Positions 8,460 to 17,285 of a DNA stretch of 64,000 nucleotides are shown one piece after another. The stretch lies in NCBI RefSeq assembly GCF_001747095.1, contig NZ_MDGP01000001.1:3269001-3333000 (forward strand), written 5' to 3'. The notes beneath the pieces were generated by a model. The model saw only the letters and a program-made list of their open reading frames with translations. It had not been told where the DNA came from and ran no database searches. Both the position numbers and the translations under genes were made by a program. Positions within the stretch are counted from its first letter, which is position 1; each line of letters begins with the position of its first letter. The stretch comes from Roseivirga sp. 4D4 (GTDB lineage: Bacteria; Bacteroidota; Bacteroidia; Cytophagales; Cyclobacteriaceae).

Positions 8460-8554
8460 GGTTTTGGTATTCCTCAAAGAGTCGTTTAGTTAAACGACAA
8501 GTTAAGTACCAACATTGTACTTTGGGAGGATATCAGCAAAAAAATGAGCAAATA

Positions 8555-8866
8555 TTAATTTGAGGGGCGTATTTGCTCTATTCTAATCTCGCGTGGCGCA
8601 AGTGCCCGAGTACTACAACTGGCTCTTAATTCCAAGAATTCAACATTTAACAAAACTTGAAGACCATCTTGCTCATATTGTTGGTTGAGGTAGGTTGGCT
8701 TGTATAACTCACCATCAATGCGAATCATAAAACCACATTCTTCCAAACCGAAAATTCCAGAAACATCTTCAACGACTCCTGTGACTTCATCGATTTGAAA
8801 GTCTTCATTTGAGCATGACAGAATCCCCAAAAGGAAGATGAAGACATAGAATTTGCCAGATTTCAT
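8555..8866 (-). CDS. Small lipoprotein, paralogue B of a tandem pair
   Basis: A 103-residue predicted lipoprotein with signal peptide and lipobox MKSGKFYVFIFLLGILSC. The mature domain (VTGVVEDVSGIFGLEECGFMI ... QDGLQVLLNVEFLELRASC ... IRIEQIRP) matches paralogue A, with the same spacing between the two conserved cysteines. The fold appears to be a small beta structure. Both genes read toward hemH, 95 bp apart. Function unknown; the outer or inner membrane is the likely site after lipidation. Confidence 0.72.
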   Translation of the reverse strand: MKSGKFYVFIFLLGILSCSNEDFQIDEVTGVVEDVSGIFGLEECGFMIRIDGELYKPTYLNQQYEQDGLQVLLNVEFLELRASCSTRALAPREIRIEQIRPSN

Positions 8867-8914
8867 AAGTGCTTGGTATAGCTATACAGACTGTATTCCG
8901 ATCAAAAAGTTGCG

Positions 8915-10054
8915 TCAGACCATAGCAGGTTCCAATATCTCAACAAGTTTGTCAAGCACGTAGTCCACTTCCTCTGGTTTATTGTATTTGCTAAACGAAA
9001 AACGAATTCCTTGACGATCAGGGTCAGCTTTAATTCCATTTAAAACATGAGACCCCATTGCAGCGCCACTATTACAGGCACTACCTCCTGAAGCTGAGAT
9101 CCCATTGATGTCAAGATTGAAAAGGAGCATGTCATTGTCTTCCGAAGGCGGAAAACTAACATTCAGAACGGTATACAAGCTATGTCCATCACGAATGTCT
9201 CCATTGAATGAGATGCCTGAGATTTTCTCTCTCAAACCAGCGATCATTCTGTCTTTTAATCCTCTGATATACCTTTGATGCTCATCCATTTCACGATAGG
9301 CTATCTCAAGCGCTTTCGCCAAGCCTACAATGCCGTGAACATTTTCTGTTCCTCCACGATGATTTCTTTCTTGGCCTCCGCCATGCACAAATCGACCGAT
9401 TCTCTTGCTCTTGCAGACCCTCAAAAAGCCAACTCCTTTTGGACCATGGAACTTATGACCGGCCCCCACTAAGAAGTGACACTTCAGGTCTTGTGTATCA
9501 TGAGCAAAGTGGCCCATCGTTTGAACCGTATCAGAATGAAAGATAGCGTCATATTCCGAAGCCAATTCTCCAATAGCTCCGATATCGTTTAAGGTTCCAA
9601 TTTCATTGTTGGCATGCATGATAGAGACCAATGAACGACTATTGTTTTTCAACAGGTCGTTAAGGTGGTTCATATCGACATGACCCTGATCATCCAGTTC
9701 CACATAACTGACCTTAAGTTTGCCTTCCGCTTCGAGTTTTCTTGAGGTTTCAAGAACAGCCTTGTGCTCAATTTCAGTGGTGATGATATGTTTGAGGTCG
9801 TACGCTTCCACACAGCATGTAATGGCTGTATTGTCTGCCTCAGTTCCTCCAGAGGTAAAGAAAATCTCTGAAGGAGAAGTATTCAGCAACTCAGCAACAG
9901 TACGTCTGGCATACTCAACTTTCGTCCGTGCTTCTCTACCATGTGCATGTGTAGATGATGGGTTTCCATAGACATCAAGCATCAAGGGTTTCATCGTCTC
10001 AAAAACCTCTGGATCCAATGGTGTGGTTGCTGCGTTGTCAAAGTAAACTTTCAT
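8915..10054 (-). CDS. Cysteine desulfurase (NifS/IscS-like)
   Basis: A 379-residue PLP enzyme that removes sulfur from L-cysteine to supply Fe-S cluster or other thio-modification pathways. It begins VYFDNAATTPLDPEV, carries the PLP lysine in GAGHKFHGPKGVGF (Lys 201), His 97 in EIEHKAVL, and the persulfide Cys 327 in SGGSACNSGA. The length fits the family. It lies 11 bp downstream of glmM on the same strand and is probably cotranscribed with it. No IscU, SufU or IscR gene is adjacent, so whether it serves general Fe-S assembly or another route is open. Confidence 0.93.
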   Translation of the reverse strand: MKVYFDNAATTPLDPEVFETMKPLMLDVYGNPSSTHAHGREARTKVEYARRTVAELLNTSPSEIFFTSGGTEADNTAITCCVEAYDLKHIITTEIEHKAVLETSRKLEAEGKLKVSYVELDDQGHVDMNHLNDLLKNNSRSLVSIMHANNEIGTLNDIGAIGELASEYDAIFHSDTVQTMGHFAHDTQDLKCHFLVGAGHKFHGPKGVGFLRVCKSKRIGRFVHGGGQERNHRGGTENVHGIVGLAKALEIAYREMDEHQRYIRGLKDRMIAGLREKISGISFNGDIRDGHSLYTVLNVSFPPSEDNDMLLFNLDINGISASGGSACNSGAAMGSHVLNGIKADPDRQGIRFSFSKYNKPEEVDYVLDKLVEILEPAMV

Positions 10055-10065
10055 GCCTTGAAATA

Positions 10066-11451
10066 TTAATTGGACACAATTTCCTTTATGTCAGATATTA
10101 TTTTGTTCGCCAAATGTTCAGCCGTTGCCTGAGATTCAGACTCCGCATATATTCTAATGATCGGCTCAGTATTTGACTTCCTCAAATGTACCCATTCCTT
10201 GTCAAATTCTATTTTCACTCCATCTATCGTATTGACTGGCTGGTTTTTATACTTTTCCTCCATTGTGGAAAGCACGTTATCAACATCAATTTCTGGTGAT
10301 AGATCAATCTTATTTTTAGAGATATGGTAGTTAGGGTATGAAGCTCTTAGCCTGGAAATAGGCTGCCCAAATTTTGCCAAATGCGTCAAAAACAAGGCAA
10401 TCCCAACTAAGGCATCTCGTCCATAGTGTAATTCAGGATAAATAATTCCTCCGTTTCCTTCACCACCAATCACCGCATTAGTATTCTTCATTTTAGTGAC
10501 TACATTCACTTCACCAACGGCTGCAGCCTCATAGGTAGCCCCATGCTTTTCAGTGACATCTCTAAGCGCTCTCGTGGAAGAAAGGTTGGACACCGTGTTA
10601 CCCAATGTCTGTGACAACACATAATCAGCAACAGCTACAAGCGTGTATTCCTCTCCGAAAGGCGTGCCATCTTCCGAAACAAATGCTAACCTATCGACAT
10701 CCGGATCTACCACAATACCAAGGTCAAAGCTTCCATTTTCTAGCGTTGAAGAAATTTTTGTTAAATGCTCCGGAAGTGGCTCCGGATTATGCGGAAACTG
10801 ACCATTAGGTTCACAGTATAACTCCTCTACATGACTTACTCCAAGCGCCTTAAGAAGCGGAGGGAGTGAGATTCCTCCGGTAGAATTGACACAGTCAATC
10901 ACCACTCTGAAATTCGCTGCTTTGATGGCTTCCACATCGACCAATGGCAGATCCAAAACCATATCAATGTGCTTAGCGATATAAGTATTATCAAAGGTGA
11001 CTTTCCCTAAATCTTTTACTTCAGCAAAGTCAAATGAGTCATTTTTTGCCAATTCAAGCACCTCTTGACCATCGGCTCCACTAATGAATTCTCCTTTTTC
11101 GTTCAATAACTTTAAAGCATTCCATTGTACAGGATTATGACTTGCTGTCAGTATGATACCTCCACCTGCTTCTTCAGCGGGAACGGCTACTTCCACTGTT
11201 GGAGTGGTTGATAACCCAAGATCCAAAACATCAATACCTAAACCGATAAGTGTTGAAGTCACCAAGTTTGAGATCATTTCTCCGGATGGACGAGCGTCTC
11301 GTCCAATAACGATCTTTGATTTACCCGATTTCTCTTTGACCCAAGTACCAAAAGCGGCTGCAAATTTTACTGCATCTATCGGTGTCAACGCCTCATCGAC
11401 CTTGCCACCAATTGTTCCTCGAATACCTGAAATTGATTTAATTAATGTCAC
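10066..11451 (-). CDS. glmM: Phosphoglucosamine mutase (phosphohexomutase family)
   Basis: A 461-residue alpha-D-phosphohexomutase. Key motifs: the phosphoserine loop LTASHNPVQWNALKLL with Ser 104, the metal-binding loop DPDVDR (249-254), the sugar-binding GGEGNGG loop, and the C-terminal phosphate-binding region (RKSNTEPIIRIYAES). GlmM converts glucosamine-6-P to glucosamine-1-P for peptidoglycan and lipid A. It could instead act on mannose or glucose phosphates; the N-terminal SISGIRGTIGG and the Bacteroidota norm favour GlmM. Upstream is a small membrane protein gene (95 bp away) on the same strand; cysteine desulfurase follows. Confidence 0.87.
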   Translation of the reverse strand: MTLIKSISGIRGTIGGKVDEALTPIDAVKFAAAFGTWVKEKSGKSKIVIGRDARPSGEMISNLVTSTLIGLGIDVLDLGLSTTPTVEVAVPAEEAGGGIILTASHNPVQWNALKLLNEKGEFISGADGQEVLELAKNDSFDFAEVKDLGKVTFDNTYIAKHIDMVLDLPLVDVEAIKAANFRVVIDCVNSTGGISLPPLLKALGVSHVEELYCEPNGQFPHNPEPLPEHLTKISSTLENGSFDLGIVVDPDVDRLAFVSEDGTPFGEEYTLVAVADYVLSQTLGNTVSNLSSTRALRDVTEKHGATYEAAAVGEVNVVTKMKNTNAVIGGEGNGGIIYPELHYGRDALVGIALFLTHLAKFGQPISRLRASYPNYHISKNKIDLSPEIDVDNVLSTMEEKYKNQPVNTIDGVKIEFDKEWVHLRKSNTEPIIRIYAESESQATAEHLANKIISDIKEIVSN

Positions 11452-11545
11452 TAGCTACCTGTCTTAATTTCAGATGCAAAAGTAGCAAAACAAGTGTAGA
11501 AACACTTTAATAAAATGTGTTGAAAAAATTGTGAGAAACAGAAGG

Positions 11546-11776
11546 CTATTTGAACTGTGCGAGCACCTTATCTACTTCATTGTCAGGGTTCCCGCAGGTC
11601 TCTCCTTCTTTCATGTCCTTGCCGCAAAACCCACAGCGCACGCCTTCTTTGTTGAGAAATGGGCTTTGGGAAGCGCATGTACCTTTGAATTCGCCATTTT
11701 TAAGAAGAATCAAACGCACAGACATCCCTACAAAAAACAGCCCTACTAAAACTAATGTCAATATTAATGTGGTCAT
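11546..11776 (-). CDS. Small membrane protein with four cysteines
   Basis: A 76-residue protein with one N-terminal helix (about residues 3-23) and a short cytoplasmic or periplasmic tail containing Cys 34 (KGTCAS), Cys 48 and 51 (RCGFCGK) and Cys 61 (GETCGNP). The four-cysteine tail after a single helix suggests metal or Fe-S binding. The layout recalls NqrM, a small Na+-NQR maturation factor with a GSCGG motif followed by a Cys cluster, but the spacing differs and no nqr genes are here. Similar short proteins are widespread in Bacteroidota, usually annotated only as membrane or secreted protein. Function unknown. Confidence 0.7.
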   Translation of the reverse strand: MTTLILTLVLVGLFFVGMSVRLILLKNGEFKGTCASQSPFLNKEGVRCGFCGKDMKEGETCGNPDNEVDKVLAQFK

Positions 11777-11859
11777 GACAGACTAATTTGTGGCAAATTT
11801 AACATACTTGATTTCATAACGCTACCTTTGCCCCATAAGTTTCTGGAAAGGAAAAACAG

Positions 11860-12672
11860 ATGATTCAACCTCCAAAAGATTTACGCAGAAAGGAAAAGCT
11901 CGAGGCCTTCGATAGGCTTTTGACTATTATGGATGAATTGCGTTTGAACTGTCCTTGGGACAAGAAGCAAACACTGGAGAGCATCCGCCATCTGACCATT
12001 GAAGAGACTTACGAGTTATCTGATGCTATCCTCACCGAAAACCTCGATGAAGTAAAAAAGGAAATAGGTGACCTTATGCTACATATGGTTTTCTATTCCA
12101 AAATCGCGGACGAAAAGAAGGCTTTTGACGTGGCAGATGCGTTGAATGCCATTAGTGATAAGCTAGTACACAGACATCCACACATTTATGGAGATGTGGA
12201 AGCAAATGACGAAGAGGCTGTAAAAGCGAATTGGGAGAAGATTAAGCTAAAGGAAAAAGGCAACAAATCGGTTTTAGGAGGAGTACCAAATTCTCTGCCA
12301 GCTCTAGTGAAAGCAATTCGAATTCAAGATAAGGCCAGAGGCATTGGTTTTGATTGGGAGAAAAAGGAGCAGGTTTGGGAAAAGGTCGAGGAAGAAATGC
12401 AAGAATTCAAAAATGAGTTCAACGTAGCCAAAGACGATACGATCGACAAACAAAAGGCCATGGGAGAGTTCGGAGACCTTCTGTTTTCTCTGGTCAACTA
12501 TTCTCGATTTATCGATATTGACCCTGAAGAGGCACTAGAAAGAACCAACCTCAAATTCATTAAGAGATTTCAATATTTGGAAGAAGAGTCCAAAAAAGAC
12601 GGTAAATCCATCAGTGATATGAGCCTCGAGGAAATGGACGAGTATTGGGAAAAGGCCAAAACGTTAAAATGA
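11860..12672 (+). CDS. mazG: Nucleoside triphosphate pyrophosphohydrolase MazG
   Basis: A 270-residue protein with tandem MazG domains, the usual length of the full form. The first domain has the signature LRLNCPWDKKQTLESIRHLTIEETYELSDAI and EIGDLMLHMVFYSKIA; the second has WEKVEEEMQEFKNE and EFGDLLFSLVNYSRF. The paired Glu/Asp residues bind Mg2+. MazG hydrolyses NTPs to NMP and pyrophosphate and modulates ppGpp or removes abnormal nucleotides. It shares an ATGA start-stop overlap with the downstream ClC gene, so the two are probably translated together. Confidence 0.94.
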   Translation: MIQPPKDLRRKEKLEAFDRLLTIMDELRLNCPWDKKQTLESIRHLTIEETYELSDAILTENLDEVKKEIGDLMLHMVFYSKIADEKKAFDVADALNAISDKLVHRHPHIYGDVEANDEEAVKANWEKIKLKEKGNKSVLGGVPNSLPALVKAIRIQDKARGIGFDWEKKEQVWEKVEEEMQEFKNEFNVAKDDTIDKQKAMGEFGDLLFSLVNYSRFIDIDPEEALERTNLKFIKRFQYLEEESKKDGKSISDMSLEEMDEYWEKAKTLK

Positions 12673-14444
12673 ATTTCAAAAAGCTCTTAGGTAAGTTTCT
12701 GATTTGGCGGATACGCCATATTCGTACTAAGAATTTTGTGATCATTCTTGGTGGGCTTATCGGTGTCATTGGTGGCTTTGCAGCAGTGACATTAAAGAGT
12801 GTTGTTCACTTCATTCAGCATTCTCTGACCGGGTTGAGCGATTCGTTTATTTATATTTTCTTCCCTGTAGTCGGCATTTTAATAACCGCCCTACTAGCAA
12901 ACTATCTTCTCAAAGAGCGTTTAGGACATGGAATCACCACAATCCTCTATGCAATTTCTAAGAAGTCGAGCATTATTAGCAGAACAAAAATGTACAGCCG
13001 CATGCTCACTTCAGGCCTTACCGTAGGTTTTGGGGGGTCTGTCGGGCTTGAGGCTCCCATTGTAGTAACGGGCTCTGCTATCGGCTCCAATATCGGCCGG
13101 TTGATGCACCTGAACTATAAGCAAAGGACCTTGATGATTGGCTGTGGTGCTGCCGCAGCAATATCTGGTATTTTTAACTCCCCTGTTGCTGGCGTGATCT
13201 TTAGTATAGAAGTAATTCTAACGGATGTCACGATAGCGGCCTTCATTCCATTACTCATAGCGTCTGTAATTGGGTCTTTAGTATCAATGCTATTGCTAGG
13301 TGATGATGTCTTGTTTTCCTTCGATTTGAAGGATCCGTTTCTCACTAGAGATTTCATCTTCTACCTGATATTGGGCGGTATTTGCGGCCTTGTTTCCTAT
13401 TACTTCTCTAATACCACTCAATTTGCCGAGAGAATCATGTCCAAGATAAAGCAACCTATCGTCAAGGCTGTGATAGGAGGACTTGGTCTCGGGGTGTTGA
13501 TGTTGTTTTTCAACCCTTTGTATGGAGAAGGCTACGACACTATTAAGCTCATTCTAAATGGCCAGGGTACCGAGGTATTAAGCAATAGTCAGTTCTTTGC
13601 AAATGTATCTGACGAATGGTTGTTAGTGGGCCTAGCTTTTATAGTTCTTTTGTTAAAACCTATTGCAACAGGGCTGACCATAGGAGCTGGTGGCAATGGT
13701 GGAATCTTCGCACCATCTCTTTTCATTGGTGGCATCACTGGTTTTCTTTTTGCCCAAGTAAATAACCTTCTGGATTTAGGTCGCACACTCTCTGTTAGTA
13801 ATTTTACCTTGGTAGGTATGTGCGGAGTAATGAGTGGAGTATTACACGCACCCTTAACAGCAATATTCTTGATTGCGGAAATCACCAGCGGCTACACGCT
13901 TTTTCTTCCACTCATGTTAGTATCGGCAGTGGCATTTAGTACCAACAGCTATTTTCAGAAACACTCCTTCTATACTGCCAAACTAATTGAGTCTGGAGAT
14001 CTGATTCAGCATGATAAGGATAAGCAACTACTCAGCTTGATGAATATTTCTAAGCTCCTAGAAAAAGACTTGCTGACCATCCAGCCTCAGCAAAATTTGG
14101 AAGAGCTGGTTGCCCTTGTGAAAAAATCAAAGCGCAATATCTTCCCTGTAGTTGACGAGGAAAACGCCTTAAAAGGCATAATCACACTTGATGACATTAG
14201 GGAGATCATGTTTGACCCAGAATCTCAAAAAAGTGTAATTGTTGAAACATTGATGCATAGACCTCCTGAAACAGTCTGTCCAGAGGATCATATGCAAGAA
14301 GTTATGAGCAAATTCGAAAAGACTGGCGCCTGGAATTTACCCGTGATTGACAAAGGTCAATATTTGGGTATCGTTTCCAAGTCTAGAATTTTCAATACCT
14401 ACAGAACAAAATTGAAGCGCCAACAAAAAGAAATGGGCTCTTAA
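12669..14444 (+). CDS. ClC-type chloride channel/antiporter with CBS domains
   Basis: A 591-residue protein. Residues about 20-430 are the ClC membrane domain, with FGGSVGLEAPIV (GxEGP-type motif, gating Glu 128), GIFNSPVAGVIFSIE and GAGGNGGIFAPSLFIGG (GxFxP motif). Residues about 455-585 hold two CBS domains (LLTIQPQQNLEELVALVKKSKRNIFPV and TVCPEDHMQEVMSKFEKTGAWNLPV), which usually bind adenine nucleotides and regulate transport. The gating Glu, usual in exchangers but shared with channels, leaves channel versus Cl-/H+ antiport open. The ATG at 12669 overlaps the mazG stop by 4 bp, so this start was preferred over one inside mazG. Confidence 0.93.
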   Translation: MNFKKLLGKFLIWRIRHIRTKNFVIILGGLIGVIGGFAAVTLKSVVHFIQHSLTGLSDSFIYIFFPVVGILITALLANYLLKERLGHGITTILYAISKKSSIISRTKMYSRMLTSGLTVGFGGSVGLEAPIVVTGSAIGSNIGRLMHLNYKQRTLMIGCGAAAAISGIFNSPVAGVIFSIEVILTDVTIAAFIPLLIASVIGSLVSMLLLGDDVLFSFDLKDPFLTRDFIFYLILGGICGLVSYYFSNTTQFAERIMSKIKQPIVKAVIGGLGLGVLMLFFNPLYGEGYDTIKLILNGQGTEVLSNSQFFANVSDEWLLVGLAFIVLLLKPIATGLTIGAGGNGGIFAPSLFIGGITGFLFAQVNNLLDLGRTLSVSNFTLVGMCGVMSGVLHAPLTAIFLIAEITSGYTLFLPLMLVSAVAFSTNSYFQKHSFYTAKLIESGDLIQHDKDKQLLSLMNISKLLEKDLLTIQPQQNLEELVALVKKSKRNIFPVVDEENALKGIITLDDIREIMFDPESQKSVIVETLMHRPPETVCPEDHMQEVMSKFEKTGAWNLPVIDKGQYLGIVSKSRIFNTYRTKLKRQQKEMGS

Positions 14445-15003
14445 ACCCCCAAATTTTAGCCCTAGAGGCATCTTACAAAAGATTTCAATATTTCTCTTTG
14501 CGCTAAAAAGAAAAATAGTTATCAACAAAAATCAACAAGAAGTATCTCTATTTAATTTTCTGTAAATCAGAGAGTTATATTGAATTAGGTGATTTGTGTG
14601 GATAAAAATCCAAAATTGTGGAAAAAAAGTAGATCAAAAAATTGATTCTTTTTTTTGTCTAAAAACTTCATTTCAAGCGCATCTACTTTCTTATCAAATT
14701 GTTTAATTTTTTTTCAAAAAAAGTTTCACAAAAAATACAGCTCTGAAGCACTCAATCAGGGCCAGTCATGGTAACCAAATACCATTAAAGTCAGATATAT
14801 AAGCTGTTACATAAATATTAAGAACATACATCGCGTTCTAACATCTGGTTAACTTAGCTTTAACTCTGAATTCACTTCATTGTATTGGCTCGAGAGACAC
14901 ATTAGAAAAGTACAATTTTCAATTTTGTGCTCAAAGAGAACAATTTGTGTTTGTACAACAAAAATTCGATTCAGCCTTACCTTATATATTTAGTCTAAGA
15001 GAG
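14445..15003. other. oriC: 559-bp AT-rich convergent spacer, candidate replication origin
   Basis: This is a long AT-rich spacer between two convergent genes, where neither promoters nor leaders are expected. It holds a perfect DnaA box in reverse orientation, TGTGGATAA at 14597-14605, and two boxes with one mismatch: TTATCAACA (14519-14527) and TGTGGAAAA (14617-14625). These lie within 107 bp and are followed by about 110 bp of very AT-rich sequence with A and T runs (14626-14735), like an unwinding element. A 6-bp inverted repeat ATGGTA/TACCAT lies at 14768-14785. In Bacteroidota oriC is often not beside dnaA. No reading frame or terminator was seen. Confidence 0.45.
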
Positions 15004-16530
15004 TTAAGATTTGACCTCAATGAGATTAAGAATATCATCAAGGTATTCTCTTGAGTTGGACAAGCGAGGCACCTTATGCTGACCTCCCAGCTTTCCTCTT
15101 TTGCGCATCCACTGGTAAAAGGTACCAGGTGCTGCCTTGTGTAAAATAGGAGCGGATAGGGCCATATCTTTATACCGCTTAGCATCATAGTCGGAATTGA
15201 TGCTTCTCAAAGTCTCATCAAGTGCTATTGTAAAACGGTTCAAGTCGTCAGGATCCTTCTCAAACTCTACGATCCATTCATGTGCAGCATTTTCGTCTTT
15301 ATCGAAATACTTTGGAGCTGCCGTGAAGTTATTGATCTGAGCTCCGGTCTTTTCGCAGGCTTCGGCTATTGCTCTTTCCGCATTTTCGACTACTACTTCT
15401 TCTCCAAAGGCATTGATGAAATGCTTGGTTCTACCAGAAATCTTAATCCTAAATGGGTCAGTCGAGGTAAATTGAACTGTATCGCCAATCTTATAGCGCC
15501 ATAATCCGGCATTGGTGGAAATCAATAATGCGTATTGTTCTCCTTTGACCACCTCATTGAGTCCGATAACTTTTGGTGCTTCTTTATGAATTTCTGCAAA
15601 TGGGATAAACTCATAATAGATTCCATAATCCAGCATCAATAGCATATCATCTGCGGATGGATCATACTGAATGCCAAAAAAACCTTCCGAAGCATTATAG
15701 GTTTCCATATAACGCATTTGGTCCGAAGGGATTAAGCTTTTGAACAGGCTCTTATAAGGTCCAAAAGCCACTGCGCCATGAAAAAACACTTCCAGATTTG
15801 GCCATACTTCATGGATATGACTCGCACCCTTAAGCTCAAGGACCTTTTGTAAAAGAATGATAGTCCAGGTTGGTACACCTGAAATGCTCGTCACATTTTC
15901 CTGCATAGTATACTCCGCCATTTTATCAATCTTAGACTCCCATTCTTCCATCAGGGCGATATCCAAGGTTGGGGTTCTCACAAACTTGGTCCAATAGGGT
16001 AGATTAGACATAATCACGGCAGAAACATCCCCATAGAACGACTCATGGTTACTGTCAAACTGGTTGATCTGCTGACTTCCACCTATGGTTAGGCCTTTTC
16101 CATCAAACATTTTGGTCTCAGGGAAATTGTTGCAATAGATGGAAAGCATGTCTTTCCCGCCTTTAAAGTGGCATTCTTCCAGTGCTTCATATGAAACAGG
16201 AATAAATTTGCTCCTCGCATTTGTAGTACCAGAAGACTTGGCGAACCATTTTACATCTGAGGGCCAAAGTAGGTTCTGTTCCCCTGCCATGTTACGTTCT
16301 ATGTATGGGCAAATATCCTCATAGGACGAAATGGGGATCATTCTTCTGAATTGTTCTTCGGTATGCACATCGGCAAAGCCATGTGTTCTTCCAAACTCAG
16401 TATTTCTACCCGTGGTGATTAATCTTTTGAATAGCTCTTCCTGAACTTCATGAGGATACTTCATGAATAAATCAATCTGGTGCATGCGTTTCTTCATGAC
16501 CCAGGTAAGTATGGAATTCAGAATAGCCAA
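15004..16530 (-). CDS. GH3 family protein
   Basis: A 508-residue protein of the GH3 superfamily (named after plant auxin-responsive acyl-acid amido synthetases). Typical stretches: GRNTEFGRTHGFADV, FRRMIPISSYEDICPYIERNMAGEQNLLWP, FAKSSGTTNARSKFIPVS (phosphate/ATP-binding loop), MRYMETYNASEGFFGIQ, LWRYKIGDTVQFTSTDPFRIKISGRTKHFINAFGEEV, and the C-terminal QHKVPRLSNSREYLDDIL. By analogy it should adenylate a carboxylic acid and transfer it to an amine, but the bacterial substrate is unknown. It lies 4 bp downstream of lptB on the same strand; this pairing is probably operonic. It is not expected to be a hormone enzyme in this organism. Confidence 0.9.
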   Translation of the reverse strand: MAILNSILTWVMKKRMHQIDLFMKYPHEVQEELFKRLITTGRNTEFGRTHGFADVHTEEQFRRMIPISSYEDICPYIERNMAGEQNLLWPSDVKWFAKSSGTTNARSKFIPVSYEALEECHFKGGKDMLSIYCNNFPETKMFDGKGLTIGGSQQINQFDSNHESFYGDVSAVIMSNLPYWTKFVRTPTLDIALMEEWESKIDKMAEYTMQENVTSISGVPTWTIILLQKVLELKGASHIHEVWPNLEVFFHGAVAFGPYKSLFKSLIPSDQMRYMETYNASEGFFGIQYDPSADDMLLMLDYGIYYEFIPFAEIHKEAPKVIGLNEVVKGEQYALLISTNAGLWRYKIGDTVQFTSTDPFRIKISGRTKHFINAFGEEVVVENAERAIAEACEKTGAQINNFTAAPKYFDKDENAAHEWIVEFEKDPDDLNRFTIALDETLRSINSDYDAKRYKDMALSAPILHKAAPGTFYQWMRKRGKLGGQHKVPRLSNSREYLDDILNLIEVKS

Positions 16531-16534
16531 TGGA

Positions 16535-17266
16535 CTAGATTTTGCGTTTCAGCTCAAAATGCTTTCCGAGATATACTTTTCTTACTTGCTCGTCTGCCGC
16601 CAACTCTTCAGCCGTACCAGCCTTTAACAGCTTGCCTTCGAACATCAAATAAGCACGATCGGTAATGGAAAGTGTCTCTTGTACATTATGATCGGTGATT
16701 AAGATACCAATATTTCGGTCTTTTAGCTTAGCAACGATGGATTGAATTTCTTCCACCGCGATCGGATCTACTCCTGCGAAAGGTTCATCCAACAAAACGA
16801 ATTTCGGATCAACCGACAGAGCCCTTGCGATTTCTGTTCTTCTCCGTTCTCCCCCTGAAAGCACTCGTCCAAGGTTCTTTCTAACATGTGTCAAACTGAA
16901 CTCTTCTAATAAAGACTCCATTTTTTCACGCTGCTCTTTCTTGGAAAGCTTAGTCATTTCCAGCACGGCCAAGATATTTTGCTCAACAGTCAGCTTTCGA
17001 AACACTGATGGTTCTTGTGCCAAATAGCCAATACCCAGTTGCGCTCGTTTGAACATTGGCAAAGGTGTGATATCCTCCCCTTCGAGCTTAACAGTGCCTT
17101 CATTGGGTCTTACTAAGCCAACGATCATATAGAAAGTCGTGGTTTTACCTGCACCATTTGGACCTAAAAGACCAACGATCTCCCCTTGATTCACTTCAAC
17201 GGAGACTTCGTTTACAACTTTTCTCTTCTTGTAAGTCTTTACCAGATTGTCTGCAGATAATTTCAT
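16535..17266 (-). CDS. lptB: LPS export ABC transporter ATPase LptB
   Basis: A 243-residue ABC ATPase. Walker A is GPNGAGKTT (35-43), the signature is LSGGERRR (136-143), Walker B is FVLLDEP (156-162) followed by FAGVDPIAV, and the H-loop is ITDHNVQ. The [12 protein letters not shown] and [13 protein letters not shown] wording is characteristic of LptB rather than amino-acid transport ATPases. It powers extraction of LPS from the inner membrane through LptFG. LptF/G are not in this window, as is common. It sits between recJ (19 bp upstream) and the GH3 gene (4 bp downstream), forming a likely operon. Confidence 0.94.
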   Translation of the reverse strand: MKLSADNLVKTYKKRKVVNEVSVEVNQGEIVGLLGPNGAGKTTTFYMIVGLVRPNEGTVKLEGEDITPLPMFKRAQLGIGYLAQEPSVFRKLTVEQNILAVLEMTKLSKKEQREKMESLLEEFSLTHVRKNLGRVLSGGERRRTEIARALSVDPKFVLLDEPFAGVDPIAVEEIQSIVAKLKDRNIGILITDHNVQETLSITDRAYLMFEGKLLKAGTAEELAADEQVRKVYLGKHFELKRKI

Positions 17267-17285
17267 CGAGGCAAAAATAGTTTAA

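Noticed and set aside
15004..16530. Plant-like hormone enzyme acquired by transfer
   Set aside because: GH3 homologues are common and native in Bacteroidota, and base composition does not differ visibly from neighbours.
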